Source: Sergeia podlipaevii (taxonomy: Eukaryota > Euglenozoa > Kinetoplastea > Trypanosomatida > Trypanosomatidae). From it: 64,000 bases of DNA. The notes under the pieces were generated by a model. That model was not told the origin of the DNA. It did no database searches and saw nothing but the letters and a program-made list of their open reading frames with translations. The stretch lies in NCBI GenBank assembly GCA_030849805.1, contig JASANZ010002189.1, positions 1 through 64,000 on the forward strand. The letters run 5' to 3'. Within the stretch, counting starts at the first letter, position 1. The number at the start of each line of letters is the position of its first letter. Shown piece by piece: positions 19,580 to 29,516 of this stretch. Both the position numbers and the translations under genes were made by a program.

Positions 19580-21872
19580 TGTTAATGTTCTTCTGGCAAG
19601 AAAGTCTGCGTAGCATCATATATCTTACCAGCAGTGGTTCTCTCAGCCTGAGGAAAAAGAAAGGAAGTAGGAAAGAGAAGATCTGGCCCACACAATACCA
19701 TTACCTGACACTCCTCCGACAATGGGACATGTGTAGCGTACTGCGCGCTGCCACCACCACCTTGCCAGCAAAACGAGAGTACACAATAATGGATTTAAGC
19801 CACACTTTCTTTTCGCTTTAACATTTTTTTTTTTTGGGGAGCCATATCCGTCCATTTCTCGATAGCAAAGAGAGGAAAAAGGTAAAAAGAGAAGCGAAGG
19901 AAACAACAACAAAAAAATATTGATGTACCTTTGCATCTTCATTTTGCAATTTTTCCTCCCATTGCGTAGACTGTGCGTGTTCTCATGGACCACTGAAGAA
20001 AAGGATTTATAAAAAAAGATATAAAGAAGATGGCATAAGAATTGTTTTGGTAGGCGCTATACGCCACATCCTCTTCTTACCCTACCGCTCAATATATATT
20101 TTTTCTCTTTCCCCCCGCTCTCATTGTTTTCCAATGCTCCGTTTTCTTAGTCAAAAATAACTTCCTTTCATATTTCGTCTTTTTCCGATTCGTCGACACT
20201 CGACTTCATTTTTCGTCTCTCCCCTTTCTCATCGGCAGATCACTTACTCATTTTTTTCTATTACAACGCTGTGCTTTGATATTGTGCCGCCACGACGTAC
20301 CCGACAAGTTCATTACTCACCTCTCACATCCCTCCAGCCATGTTTCTCTTTTCACTTGTTCTTTTACCCTCCCTTGGCCTTTTACGTTGCCTTTTGAATC
20401 ATTCATTCCTCCTTCTGTTTATTTCCTCGCCTTCTCGCTCTCGATCGTACTGAATTAAATCCTTCACCGAGAAAAAAAAGAAAAAAAAAACAGATACGAA
20501 GTAAAGTGAAATATATGAAAAAAAAAAATTGAGTGAGTAAGCACGCCTGTTTAACACTCCTATTCTATTCATTTCATAATGGAAGTGGGGTGAGACGCCC
20601 ATGAACTAGCACTGTTTTCCATTTACTTTACTATGTTTTGACACATCAAGTCAAAGTATCTTCACGCGCGCAGCATGATCTGGCTCAGAACGATGCACAC
20701 ATGATCTATATGTAGTACCGAGTAGAAAAGCATACACAGGAGACTGAAGGTGATTTTCTTCCCTTCTCTCCTTTCCTGTCATATAGCAGGTACGTAAGGA
20801 AGCAAAACAGAAGAAAAACAAACAAAAATAAATTAAAAGAAACGTAAAGAGACACACACACAAAAAAAAAGGTGATAGGAACCTTAATGGGAAGCTTGGA
20901 AAAAAAAAAGAACACTAAAAAGAGAAGCAGTTTTTTTTTAAAAAAAAAACTCATGACGGACAACAGCTAACCACAAGTTCATACTATATATAAAACAAAG
21001 TAAATAAAACATGCTCATAGAGCGCGTCAAGAAAAAAAGAAAAAAAAGAACCAATAATAAAGACCCCAACACACACGCACGCGCAATACACTTGTGCTGA
21101 GTGTAAGAACAAAGACTTCTATATATGGTCCATTTCATAAATTTGGGGACTCATCTATGCATATGCCTTTTTTTTATAAATAGCTGCGATGCTCTGTCTC
21201 GCGCTTTCAGCAGTCACTGCGTTAAAAGAAAAAAAAAATTGTTTCCTTCCAGTCTCCCGCGCATATGCGGACCTTTGGAATACAATTTCCAAAAAGTTGC
21301 TTCTCTTTATTGATTCCCAATTTTTATGTGTATCTTTTTTTGCTTATTATTTCACAACAGTAAAAAAAAAAAGGATGGCCTGAAACCAACGCATATAATA
21401 ATAATAGTAAAATACCTTGATATCCACGATCTCTCCACTCAACATTCAAACTTTCTCTTGAAAAAAAGACACATCTGCAATTTTTTTGTTCATATCTGAT
21501 TTCATTTTTTTTCCGTTGCATTCTCTTCTTGTTTCCCCATCTTCTGCTAATTCCAGCTCTATCAAAGTCATTGTGCAGTGCTAATAAAAAAGTACATGTG
21601 CACAACGAAAGATATCAAAAAAAAAACATTTCCGAAGAAAAAAAGAAGAGCACACAGAAAAAAAAGAAACAGAAAGCAAAAAAAGAAAGAAAATACTACC
21701 GCCCTACCAAAAAAAAAGACAAAATAAAAAAAATAAAAAAGCCAAAACCAATAAAAAGAATGTCGCGTTTCACCTTCTATTTCTTATCTTTCCTTTCGGC
21801 ACGCGTGTGTATTATATATCTGCAGACGTTCTGCAGCAATAACTTAACCCAGCATCGCATCCAACACACGTC
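19397..21872. other. 2.5-kb gap: long PABP 3' UTR and REEP-like splice region
   Basis: The minus-strand pyrimidine tract at plus 19483-19522 and AG at 19480-19481 serve the REEP-like gene. The rest is unusually long for this window. The segment 20041-20460 is pyrimidine-rich on the plus strand, the reverse of most gaps here, so the PABP transcript would be purine-rich there. A small balanced-composition island at 19590-19800 has no convincing ORF. I see no accepted gene in this gap. Confidence 0.6.
19536..19580. repeat. (TA)n-(GA)n compound microsatellite
   Basis: A TA run followed directly by a GA run, upstream of the REEP-like gene. On the minus strand it reads as CT then TA and may add to the polypyrimidine signal. 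Confidence 0.85.
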
Positions 21873-23516
21873 TTAAGAGCTCATGTGGCGGCTGAGCACC
21901 TCCTGGGCCTCGGCAATCTTGGAATCGAGAATAGCGGGGGTCTCGATCATGTTGAGGATTTCGTTCGTGTCCATCTCGAGAAGCATGCCGGTGATCTTGG
22001 CGGCAGCAGATGGGTTGCTGCTGACGATGTAGGAGTAAAGGCGCTCGCCAAGAACGTTCTTCTGCTGATCCGGGGGCATGCCGCTGATGATGGCAGCGAG
22101 GTTCTGGCCCTGAGGAGCGACGTGCTGACGAGGAGGCATCATAGACTGCATCGGAGGCTTCTGGGGCATGGGACGGGCAGCGCGCATCTGGTTCATGGGG
22201 TTCGGACCCATGGGACGGATCGGGCCAGGTCCCATACCGTTCATCGGCATCATGGGCATGCGCTGGAAGGGCATACCACCCATACCGCCCATACCGTTGA
22301 ACATCTGGTTGTTCATGTATCCCATGTGAGGCATCGGTCCCATGTTGGACATTGGAGCCTGGCGCATGCGGAACTGCTTGCTGCGGTCCTCGAGATTCTG
22401 GCGGCGGGCATCCTTGCGCAGAGCGTAGGTGACAAAGAGAGGGCGAGGGCAGAGGAAGGTGCTGCCGTGGAGCTGGTGGATGGCCTCGGAGGCGGCGTTC
22501 TGGTCCTTCATGGACACGAAACCGAAGCAGCGGGACAGACCAGTCTCGCGATCCATCATAACGGTCACGGACACGGTCTCCCCAAAGCGCTCGAAGAGCT
22601 CCTTGAGGCGCTCGCTGGTGACGGTGTCATCAAAGCCCTTGACGTAGAGGTTGGGGTACTTGCTGTGCTGCTGAGCGCGCTCGCGGCGGGCCTGCTCCAG
22701 AGCACGCTGGCGCTCCTCGCGAGAGCGGAAGCGGCTGACGTCGAGCTTCATGCCCTCCTTGGCAATAGAGCACTCAGTGTCGTTGAGCTCCTCCACGGCG
22801 TTGGCGGCAAATTCGTGCTGGCTGAAGGCGACGTAGCCGAATCCAGTCTCGGACTTGGCCTCACCGAGGTCGCGAACCTTGGCAGAGGTGACCTCGCCAA
22901 ACTTGGCAAAGATCTCGCGAAGCTGCTCGTCGGTCACGCTGGGGGCAAGGTTCTTCACGTAAAGGTTGGTGAACTGCTTGAGCATGTCCTCGCGGTGCTG
23001 AGGCTGGTAGCGCTCAACAATGATGGAGGAGCCGTCCACCTCAACGCCGTTCATCTCATTGACGGCCTCGGCAGCAGACTCCTCACGTTCAAAGGAGATG
23101 CGGGCGTAGCCGCGAGGCTGGCCTTTCTCGTCGTAAGCGAGGCCGATGGAAGTAAGGCGGCCAAACTTGGAGAACATATCCTTGAGAGTGCGGGTGTCGA
23201 CGCCAGCGGGAAGCTTCTTGACGACAATGTTGTTGACGCCGGAGCGGCGCTTGGCGGGGTCACGCTGGATCTTGGCAATGCGGAGGTAGCGGGAACCGAG
23301 CTTGGTGCCGGCAAGGTCAAGCGCCTTCTCGGCATCAGCGGGGTCCTGGAAGTTCACGTAGCCATAGCCAAGGGACTTCTGAGTGACGGCGTCTACGCAG
23401 ACACGCACAGAGGCGACAGGGCCAATGCGGACAAAGTGTTCGTAGAGCTTCTGCTCCTCGAGAGCGGGGTCAAGACCACCGACCCAGATGGACGGGTTAG
23501 GACCAGTGAAAGCCAT
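21873..23516 (-). CDS. poly(A)-binding protein, PABP2-like
   Basis: A 547-residue cytoplasmic poly(A)-binding protein. It has four RRMs at about residues 8-86, 94-170, 185-262 and 287-364, with recognisable RNP motifs such as SLGYGYVNF (RNP1 of RRM1) and NLYVKNL (RNP2 of RRM3). A Met/Pro/Gly-rich linker follows, then a C-terminal MLLE domain (about 475-545, GERLYSYIVSSNP). It binds mRNA tails and translation factors. Trypanosomatids have two or three PABPs; the MAFTGPNPSIWVGGLDP start fits the PABP2 type as I remember it, but subtype assignment needs a tree. Nearly every codon ends in G or C, much more biased than its neighbours, as expected for a highly expressed gene. The presumed 5' UTR has an A-rich stretch. 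Confidence 0.93.
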   Translation of the reverse strand: MAFTGPNPSIWVGGLDPALEEQKLYEHFVRIGPVASVRVCVDAVTQKSLGYGYVNFQDPADAEKALDLAGTKLGSRYLRIAKIQRDPAKRRSGVNNIVVKKLPAGVDTRTLKDMFSKFGRLTSIGLAYDEKGQPRGYARISFEREESAAEAVNEMNGVEVDGSSIIVERYQPQHREDMLKQFTNLYVKNLAPSVTDEQLREIFAKFGEVTSAKVRDLGEAKSETGFGYVAFSQHEFAANAVEELNDTECSIAKEGMKLDVSRFRSREERQRALEQARRERAQQHSKYPNLYVKGFDDTVTSERLKELFERFGETVSVTVMMDRETGLSRCFGFVSMKDQNAASEAIHQLHGSTFLCPRPLFVTYALRKDARRQNLEDRSKQFRMRQAPMSNMGPMPHMGYMNNQMFNGMGGMGGMPFQRMPMMPMNGMGPGPIRPMGPNPMNQMRAARPMPQKPPMQSMMPPRQHVAPQGQNLAAIISGMPPDQQKNVLGERLYSYIVSSNPSAAAKITGMLLEMDTNEILNMIETPAILDSKIAEAQEVLSRHMSS

Positions 23517-24400
23517 ATTGATGAAGATAGAACGGAGGTAGTAAGATATATATAAAAAAAAAGAAAAGGAAAAAAGAAACTTTACAAAATTTATACTAGG
23601 GTTAAAAAATTTTTGGTTTTGATTTTTGTTTTTTTCGGGAACAGAAAAGAGAGCTATTATTTTTTTTTAAGAATATGAGAAGAAAAAGAAAGAGAATAAC
23701 GTAAATGAAAAATGAATAGGCAGAAACAAAGGGGTTTTAATTGCCTTTTAAGTTGCACACAGTCAAGAGAGAAGGAGAGAAAAGAACACTAAATGGTTCG
23801 ATTAGTGATCACAACAATAAATTAATAATGGCACGCTTTTCTTTAGAATAGAGTACTAAGTGGCACCCCTGCTCCTACACATCACAAAATGCCATAAAAA
23901 TAAAAAAAGAAGGTGCTATACAACTCACTATAAAGCAAATCCGTATACAAACACCACCACATCTCTGCTATTCCGGAAGAAAGAAAAATAGAAAAACAAC
24001 TACAACAAAATAAGAATAAAAAAAAAAAAATCTTTTTTTTGAAAATAAAGAAAGCCTCATAGTAGATCATATTGAACTCCCATAAAGCTATTCCCGACTT
24101 GACGGCGATCATTGCAAGTTGTTCACCCGTCAAAGAACAAAAAAAAAAAAAGAAGAAGAAGAAAAAAAGCTGTGGAGATAAATATCACACACATGCTCAC
24201 ATAAAAGCAATAAAATACATGCAGGTGAATCAAACAAATAAAAAAAGAAAAAGGAACACAGAGGTAGAAACCTCAAAAAAAGTTAGTTAGCTGCGACTTT
24301 GTAGTCAAACCATAGTAACAGGGGCTTATAGCGCGCCGGCTATCTCGTATCAAATACTTTACTTCTTTTTTTTCTCTTTCGGTCATTCATTCCTCCTCAC
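23517..24400. other. intergenic region upstream of PABP
   Basis: A pyrimidine tract on the minus strand (plus 23671-23700) is followed by an AG at 23654-23655, a likely PABP acceptor. Between that AG and the start lies an A-rich minus-strand stretch (plus T-rich, 23607-23636) and a second T/C tract (plus 23554-23580) with no AG after it. The right part is the 3' UTR of the 311-residue gene. An 83-codon minus ORF (23882-24133) becomes pure Phe/Leu and is rejected. Confidence 0.6.
23607..23636 (-). promoter_or_regulatory. A-rich segment in the presumed PABP 5' UTR
   Basis: On the minus strand this reads as A runs broken by single C or T residues. It lies between the candidate splice acceptor (23654-23655) and the PABP ATG. 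In animals PABP represses its own translation through an A-rich 5' UTR element; whether that applies here is inference. Confidence 0.35.
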
Positions 24401-25336
24401 CTAAAAAAGCGCCTTGGACACAAGCACATCTCGAGCAGGAGAGCTAGGCACAATGACGGTTTCGCGAGGGCGGACCGCAACAGCGGGGGTGTGAAGTCGC
24501 CTTACATCAGGGGTCTCCGCATAGGCCAAAGTCGCCGCAACACTGGCCCCGCGAGGTGGAGACTGATCCACAGCAGCAGAAGTGCTCTTCTCGCAGTCCA
24601 TTGTGCAACAAGCGTTCCCATCCGCGGTAACCGTTGATGTGTCCGTCTGTGTGCTGCCGCCGTCCGCAGTCTCGAAAACAGCACTAGCAGTCGGGCGAAG
24701 AACCTCAGCTGCCTGCAGATACGCATTTGTGCTTTGCTTCACCACCACGCACGCATCATCGGGCTCACTGGCACCTCCTTGACGACTCGCTACTGCCACG
24801 TGTCTGTGAATCGGCAAAATACGCGGACGCATACTTCCGGCGAGACCATTTGCGGTAGGTACATTGCTGGCAGTGGTGGTGTTCGCGCGAGTCGTTCGCC
24901 TCTGCCCAGCAGTGTGCACACCCGGTTTACCTGCACTTAGGCTTCCCGTTGTCGTTGCTCGACGGCCAGCTGAATCGCTGCCATGGAGTTGAGTGTTGTC
25001 CCGACGGCCAAAAGGCCGCCTGCCGGGCCTCGTTGCAGCCTCAGTGGACAGCGTCGAGGGCTTGGTAGTGGCGCTGAGACCACGTTCACGGCGAGTAAGT
25101 GAGCTGCGTGCCCCCTGTGATTTTTGAGAGGGGTGTGGTTGCGCTTCCTGCTGCTTTTGCTCCTGAGCACGCAACATTGCGATGTCTGAAGGAGGAGGAG
25201 GCAGTGCGCAGGAGCCACTACCAGACGTTGTGGAAGCAGATACACCCTTTTTAGATAGAAGTGAACGTTTAGACATCATGGCGGAAGAAGCAGCGGCACC
25301 GCTGTTCTTCTCATTGGCTACCTTTGCTGCTGTCAT
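24401..25336 (-). CDS. hypothetical low-complexity basic protein, 311 residues
   Basis: A 311-residue protein with no domain I recognise. It is Ala/Ser/Thr/Arg-rich and predicted to be disordered throughout. A basic N-terminus (SKRSLLSKKG) is followed by a short Pro run, an RR-rich middle (RPGRRPFGRRDN, GRRATTTG, RRTTRANTT) and a Ser/Thr/Pro C-terminal half ending SSPARDVLVSKALF. The C-terminal twenty residues are more hydrophobic and could be a docking motif. The start at 25336 is an ATG; a pyrimidine tract (plus 25405-25425) with AG at 25398-25399 lies about 60 bases upstream. Proteins of this style in trypanosomatids are often cytoskeletal or RNA-associated, which is only a guess. Confidence 0.65.
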   Translation of the reverse strand: MTAAKVANEKNSGAAASSAMMSKRSLLSKKGVSASTTSGSGSCALPPPPSDIAMLRAQEQKQQEAQPHPSQKSQGARSSLTRRERGLSATTKPSTLSTEAATRPGRRPFGRRDNTQLHGSDSAGRRATTTGSLSAGKPGVHTAGQRRTTRANTTTASNVPTANGLAGSMRPRILPIHRHVAVASRQGGASEPDDACVVVKQSTNAYLQAAEVLRPTASAVFETADGGSTQTDTSTVTADGNACCTMDCEKSTSAAVDQSPPRGASVAATLAYAETPDVRRLHTPAVAVRPRETVIVPSSPARDVLVSKALF

Positions 25337-25680
25337 GTGAAAAAGTATATGTCGATAAAGTACAACTGTTCAACAATACTGTAAACCACAATTTTCTCTA
25401 AATGATTAAAAAAAGGAAATAGAAACACCTGAAATCTGCAATAAAATGGTACTAAGATATATATGCTTATTTTTTAAGAGAGAGAGAGAGAGAGAGAGAA
25501 TAGGCAACAGATGTCAGATGTAGTGCAAACATTTTCTCTTTTTGTTTGCAACAGGGCTTTTTTTCCACTACCAAATGCAAAAGCAGACGTACTCTGCTGT
25601 CACTCAAAAGACAAAAAGTCGATCCTATTTTTTTTTTCGTTTTGAACTGTGTTTGACATATATAGCATGCACGCAATGTG
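25337..25680. other. short intergenic region with splice tract
   Basis: A splice tract for the 311-residue gene at plus 25405-25425 with AG at 25398-25399. An (AG)n microsatellite at 25477-25500 lies in the 3' flank of the next gene. Nothing else was recognised. Confidence 0.6.
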
Positions 25681-28356
25681 CTAAAACTCTTCATCCGCAA
25701 CAGAAACAGCAAGTCGAACTGCCTCGTTGCACGTACACGACATCACCCACGCCGCCAACACGTTCTCAAGCAAAAAGACCGCATGCTGCCTCTCACGCTC
25801 CATCAGTACCTCCTCCGCGACGCCACAGCGCTGCTCCGGGGACCCAAGATTGAGGTGCAGTGCAAAGTACATCCTTCCTTCATCCAATAGGGGACCACTG
25901 TTGAGTACGTACATAGCGGAGTTCTTCAGAACCGACGCTACCTGCCCCTCCTGCTCCCGCCCTGCTAGCTGAAAAACTAGCGACGTAAGCAGTAGCTCCT
26001 CCTGCGCTGCGCATGTTTTAGCATCCATGGATAAACGACTTCTCGGCAGCACAAAATTGAGCACCCACGGTGCAAAGCCACCGCGATGTGTTTCGTCATC
26101 AGGAACGCTGGAGAGCACGTACCTGTGGTTCACCCAGTTCATGCGCCCAGGTCTAGTAGTGTTATCTGAAAGAACAATAAAAGTAGAAGGATAGCGAGGA
26201 TGATTCAAGGCCTGCGCAACCGCCTCTGCAAGCACGTAGCAGCCGCTCATCTTTAAGAAATCATCTACATCGTTGGCTACCTCTGCGCCGGTTGCTGCTG
26301 CGCTGGTAAGGTCAGGCATTAAGGAATGCCCATCGTAGTGAAAGTGGAATGGGGAGGACGTTTGAGAAGTAGAAGGAGGGACTGCAACTGCGCTAACCTC
26401 TTCCTCCTCATCCAGCCTCTCCTTAGTCACAGCGGTGGCAGCTGCTTTAGCTTCGCTAGCTTCAGGTGTTTGATGTGTCTGCTGCGAGCTCTCCACCGCC
26501 CCGGTCTCAGGAGGAACTCGACATACCGCTGTGCTATCTCGTGAGCCATGCTGCACATAAGGTGAAAAACGCTTCATCACAGCTCGTGCGAGAGAGCTGA
26601 GAGGGTCGGCACCTAAAGAGGCACTTGTCATCGTTGGCACCGGACTAGGTGAAGCATTTCGTTCTCTGTCTCTACGTGCCGAATGAGAGCGCGGCGGCGG
26701 CAGCACAGGCGCTAACTTGATGCATTTCCCACCCGAAGTTGACGTAGCAGCAGCAGCTAAGACCCTAAGTTCCTGGCTCTCGTGACTGTGCCGAAGAACA
26801 CGGCGATGGCAGCGAAGAGACCTTGAAATTTGCTGAGGTGCTGTGGGAGCAAGGTGAAGATGAATGCAACTACTGAATAAGAGCGAGCTGCGGCCATACA
26901 AACTCCAAAAGCTCCGCTGCAAAATCCACGCAAAGTAGCAGCAAGTATGAAAAAGAGGCGTGTACACCTCCTTCTCTACAGCAATCGCAGTGGAGGAAAA
27001 CTCGCCAGAAAGTTGATCCTCATCTGTTGGAGAGAGCTCCTCACCAGTAGCAGCAGCTACACGCGACTCTCTTTCTTCCTCCTCGTCTGTCATTGTCCAC
27101 CCATCATCCTCACCTGCGTGCCGCCTGCAAGGAGCGCGGCGACGAACGACGTATATGCTCTCTACAAACGCGCCTTGCATCGCGTTACAGCTCTGGTTGA
27201 ACCGCCGGCACTCAGCGATAAAGCTCTGATCGGTGAGTTTAAATGAGTCCCACACCTCCTGCAGCTGCGCCATCTCTCGCTGTGCGTGGTAGCTCAAGTA
27301 CAACTGTTGCGTGCAGTACCCCACATCGACGTACGCGGCGGACCACACAAAGACCTCCGCATTGGTCTCTAGCAACCGCAGCCGCAGCGACAGCGCTGCA
27401 TAGAGAACAAAGAAGGGGTAGAAGCTGGCAGGTAGCTCCGTGCGCACAAGGCGATACACAAGTTCTCTCGTTACCTGATGAAAGCCCTGGTACCATACCT
27501 TGCGCTCGCGCGTCAGTGCACTTTGCCATCGCACAGCAAACACATGCGGAGGGACTTGCGGTGCGGCACTACTCGCAGCGGCAGCAGCAGACACGCCATC
27601 GTCATCAGTGACGTCAAGGCCTTTCGCCCTTCTCCTCCACACTTCCGCTGCCACGGAGAAACGCTTGTGAGGGCCAAACAACTCGCGCCACAGACTCACA
27701 AAGCCGTGAAGGTAATGTGTGTAGGCTTCCATGTAATGAAAGGCTTCGGTTGCAATGTTGAGCTCCTCCAATTGTGTCTGAAGCCGCGTGCTAGTAGCAG
27801 TAGTGCTTGCACCACCACCACCTCCACTGCTAGCCGAGCTGCTATCTGCCCCTTCCCCTCGTATCGATGACGGAGTGCACGGCGATGGCAAGGAGGAAGG
27901 AGATGCCTGAAAAATGGTGGTGTCATCCGCGCTATCCCCGACGTGTGCCAGCTCCTCCTCCTCGTATAAGTGTTGCAAGCCTTGCAAACGTAGAAACTCT
28001 GCGTGTAGAAGTGCACTGACGCGGCGTCTCTGGCACCCACACCCACGCCTTCCTTGGCCCACCATCTGCGTAAGAATGAGAAGCTCACGCAAAATGGGCA
28101 CTGCCGGACAGGCGCAGAGAGCTTCGGAAGAAGAAGAAAGTGGAGGGGCCTGGGTAGAAGTAACAGGATCCGGTATTGAAGATGAGAAAGCAGCAGTGAT
28201 GCCGAGCCTCTCAAGTACCGCGAGACCCCTCATTTCTTGTGGTGAGCCTGAAGAGGCGAGGATGGCAATCTGGATAGACTCCAGCAAGACCTCAGCGTGA
28301 GGGCTAGTACTGATGGAGCTGAGAAGCGCACGATGCGCCTCCATCTCGCCAAACAT
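25681..28356 (-). CDS. conserved-looking hypothetical protein, 891 residues
   Basis: An 891-residue protein of unknown function, started at the ATG at 28356 (MFGEMEAHRALLSS). The open frame extends 36 codons upstream, but those translate a T/C-rich splice tract (plus 28418-28448) and give an artificial hydrophobic leader; an AG at 28394-28395 supports the inner start. The ordered regions are helical: about 170-250 (EAFHYMEAYTHYLHGFVSLW), 280-380 (a tryptophan/tyrosine-rich stretch), and the C-terminal 190 residues with alternating strands and helices (STFIVLSDNTTRPGRMNW). They are separated by Ser/Ala-rich and acidic linkers. The last part faintly recalls the C-terminal fold of KICSTOR subunit KICS2, but I would not rely on that. 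No catalytic motif or signal peptide is evident. Confidence 0.7.
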   Translation of the reverse strand: MFGEMEAHRALLSSISTSPHAEVLLESIQIAILASSGSPQEMRGLAVLERLGITAAFSSSIPDPVTSTQAPPLSSSSEALCACPAVPILRELLILTQMVGQGRRGCGCQRRRVSALLHAEFLRLQGLQHLYEEEELAHVGDSADDTTIFQASPSSLPSPCTPSSIRGEGADSSSASSGGGGGASTTATSTRLQTQLEELNIATEAFHYMEAYTHYLHGFVSLWRELFGPHKRFSVAAEVWRRRAKGLDVTDDDGVSAAAAASSAAPQVPPHVFAVRWQSALTRERKVWYQGFHQVTRELVYRLVRTELPASFYPFFVLYAALSLRLRLLETNAEVFVWSAAYVDVGYCTQQLYLSYHAQREMAQLQEVWDSFKLTDQSFIAECRRFNQSCNAMQGAFVESIYVVRRRAPCRRHAGEDDGWTMTDEEEERESRVAAATGEELSPTDEDQLSGEFSSTAIAVEKEVYTPLFHTCCYFAWILQRSFWSLYGRSSLLFSSCIHLHLAPTAPQQISRSLRCHRRVLRHSHESQELRVLAAAATSTSGGKCIKLAPVLPPPRSHSARRDRERNASPSPVPTMTSASLGADPLSSLARAVMKRFSPYVQHGSRDSTAVCRVPPETGAVESSQQTHQTPEASEAKAAATAVTKERLDEEEEVSAVAVPPSTSQTSSPFHFHYDGHSLMPDLTSAAATGAEVANDVDDFLKMSGCYVLAEAVAQALNHPRYPSTFIVLSDNTTRPGRMNWVNHRYVLSSVPDDETHRGGFAPWVLNFVLPRSRLSMDAKTCAAQEELLLTSLVFQLAGREQEGQVASVLKNSAMYVLNSGPLLDEGRMYFALHLNLGSPEQRCGVAEEVLMERERQHAVFLLENVLAAWVMSCTCNEAVRLAVSVADEEF

Positions 28357-28913
28357 CTTATCGGCTTCAACCTCTGTATAGAGTTGTAGGTAGCTAAAGA
28401 CACGCGTGCAAAAGGCAAAAAAAAGGACGAGAAAAAAAGAAAGAAAGCAAACACGTGTGCACACTCAAATGTGAATGTATGTTCCCCCCCCCCCTTTCTC
28501 CCGTTCCCACGCAGTACGTCAAGTAGCCACGAGTTACTCTCCTACAGTTATTTGATCTATGTACTTCCCTTGTTCAGCAACGAGAAACCCAAAAACATAT
28601 ATATATGGAGAGAGAGAGAGAGAGAAAACGGAAAGGGAAGAAAGATGGCAATAAAAATCAGAGTCCAATACCATGAAAGTCAGCGACGCAAAAAAAAAAA
28701 GAAGCTCTAGCACAGCGCATACATGCAATATGCAGAAGAGAACAATTTAAAAAAAAAAAGTGGCAAAAGGAACGATTATGATTTATGATAGTAGTAAAGA
28801 TAATTATGTGCACACACACCCGTAGTATATCAGCAAAGGGGGGATATTTGGCAAGCTTTTTGCAGTCATCCCAACGAACATAGACACACAGACACACGCT
28901 ATTCACAAAAAGT
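28357..28913. other. intergenic region between HDDC2 and the 891-residue gene
   Basis: It holds the pyrimidine tract (plus 28418-28448) and AG (28394-28395) for the 891-residue gene. A run of C occurs near 28484-28493 and a (TA)-(GA) microsatellite at 28600-28625. The remainder is the HDDC2 3' UTR. No ORF is supported. Confidence 0.6.
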
Positions 28914-29516
28914 TTAACTGTTCTCCTGCTGCTCGTGCCACTGAAGATACGGGCGTGTAGCGCAGAGCTCCTCGTAGATAGCGCGAGCCCAAGGATGTTT
29001 TATCTTCTCGCCAGAACGAAAGAAGGTGCCTAGATCCCTACCAGGGTTAAGAGCCTCGTAGCCATGCGCCTGCACTACCATCTCAAGCAGGTCCATGTCC
29101 TTCACAAAGTGGGACTCCGGAGTCTCACGGGCTTCGTACTCTAAAAATAGGCTCTGCAGCTCTTCTGCGAATACGGTGCTGCCACCCGAGGACGCCAGAG
29201 CGCTGAGTGACTGCACCGCAGCAGCCTCCTTCTTCGCCTTCTCCTCGTCCGGAACGTTCATTGCAGGGGAGATGTCACCAATAATAGACTCACCTGCGTC
29301 ATGGCACAGCGCCATCTTTATCATGCGTGTTCTGTCGAGTGAGGTGTCGGGGCACATCATGCACATAAGCGACATACGGTACATGTGATCACTAATTGAC
29401 TCAGGGTTGGGCACCTTGTGATCCACCCATCCCGTGCGTGGGGTGTCCTTCAGTCTGCCGATGGAATGCATAAAGGCAATCAGGTCACGCGCCGCAGTAC
29501 TTGACGCAGACTTCAT
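28914..29516 (-). CDS. HD-domain 5'-deoxynucleotidase, HDDC2 family
   Basis: A 200-residue HD-domain phosphohydrolase close to human HDDC2 (204 residues) and bacterial YfbR, which dephosphorylate deoxynucleoside monophosphates and so affect dNTP pools. The metal ligands are visible: H44 in SISDHMYRM, the H72-D73 pair in ALCHDAGESIIGD, and an aspartate in the FVKDMDLLEM segment (D140 or D142); E76 and D81 follow the family pattern. The whole protein is one domain with no targeting peptide, so probably cytosolic. The nearest AG downstream of the pyrimidine tract (plus 29548-29572) is at 29518-29519, only one base before the ATG, which would make the 5' UTR almost entirely spliced leader. Confidence 0.9.
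   Translation of the reverse strand: MKSASSTAARDLIAFMHSIGRLKDTPRTGWVDHKVPNPESISDHMYRMSLMCMMCPDTSLDRTRMIKMALCHDAGESIIGDISPAMNVPDEEKAKKEAAAVQSLSALASSGGSTVFAEELQSLFLEYEARETPESHFVKDMDLLEMVVQAHGYEALNPGRDLGTFFRSGEKIKHPWARAIYEELCATRPYLQWHEQQENS

Noticed and set aside
21885..23555. 556-codon plus-strand ORF antisense to PABP
   Set aside because: It mirrors the PABP gene. Extreme G/C third-position bias removes stops from the opposite strand; the product is Leu/Val/Ala/His-rich with no domain, and there are no plus-strand splice signals.
23882..24133. 83-codon minus ORF upstream of PABP
   Set aside because: The first 29 codons look ordinary but the rest is Phe/Leu from a T tract; likely 3' UTR of the 311-residue gene.
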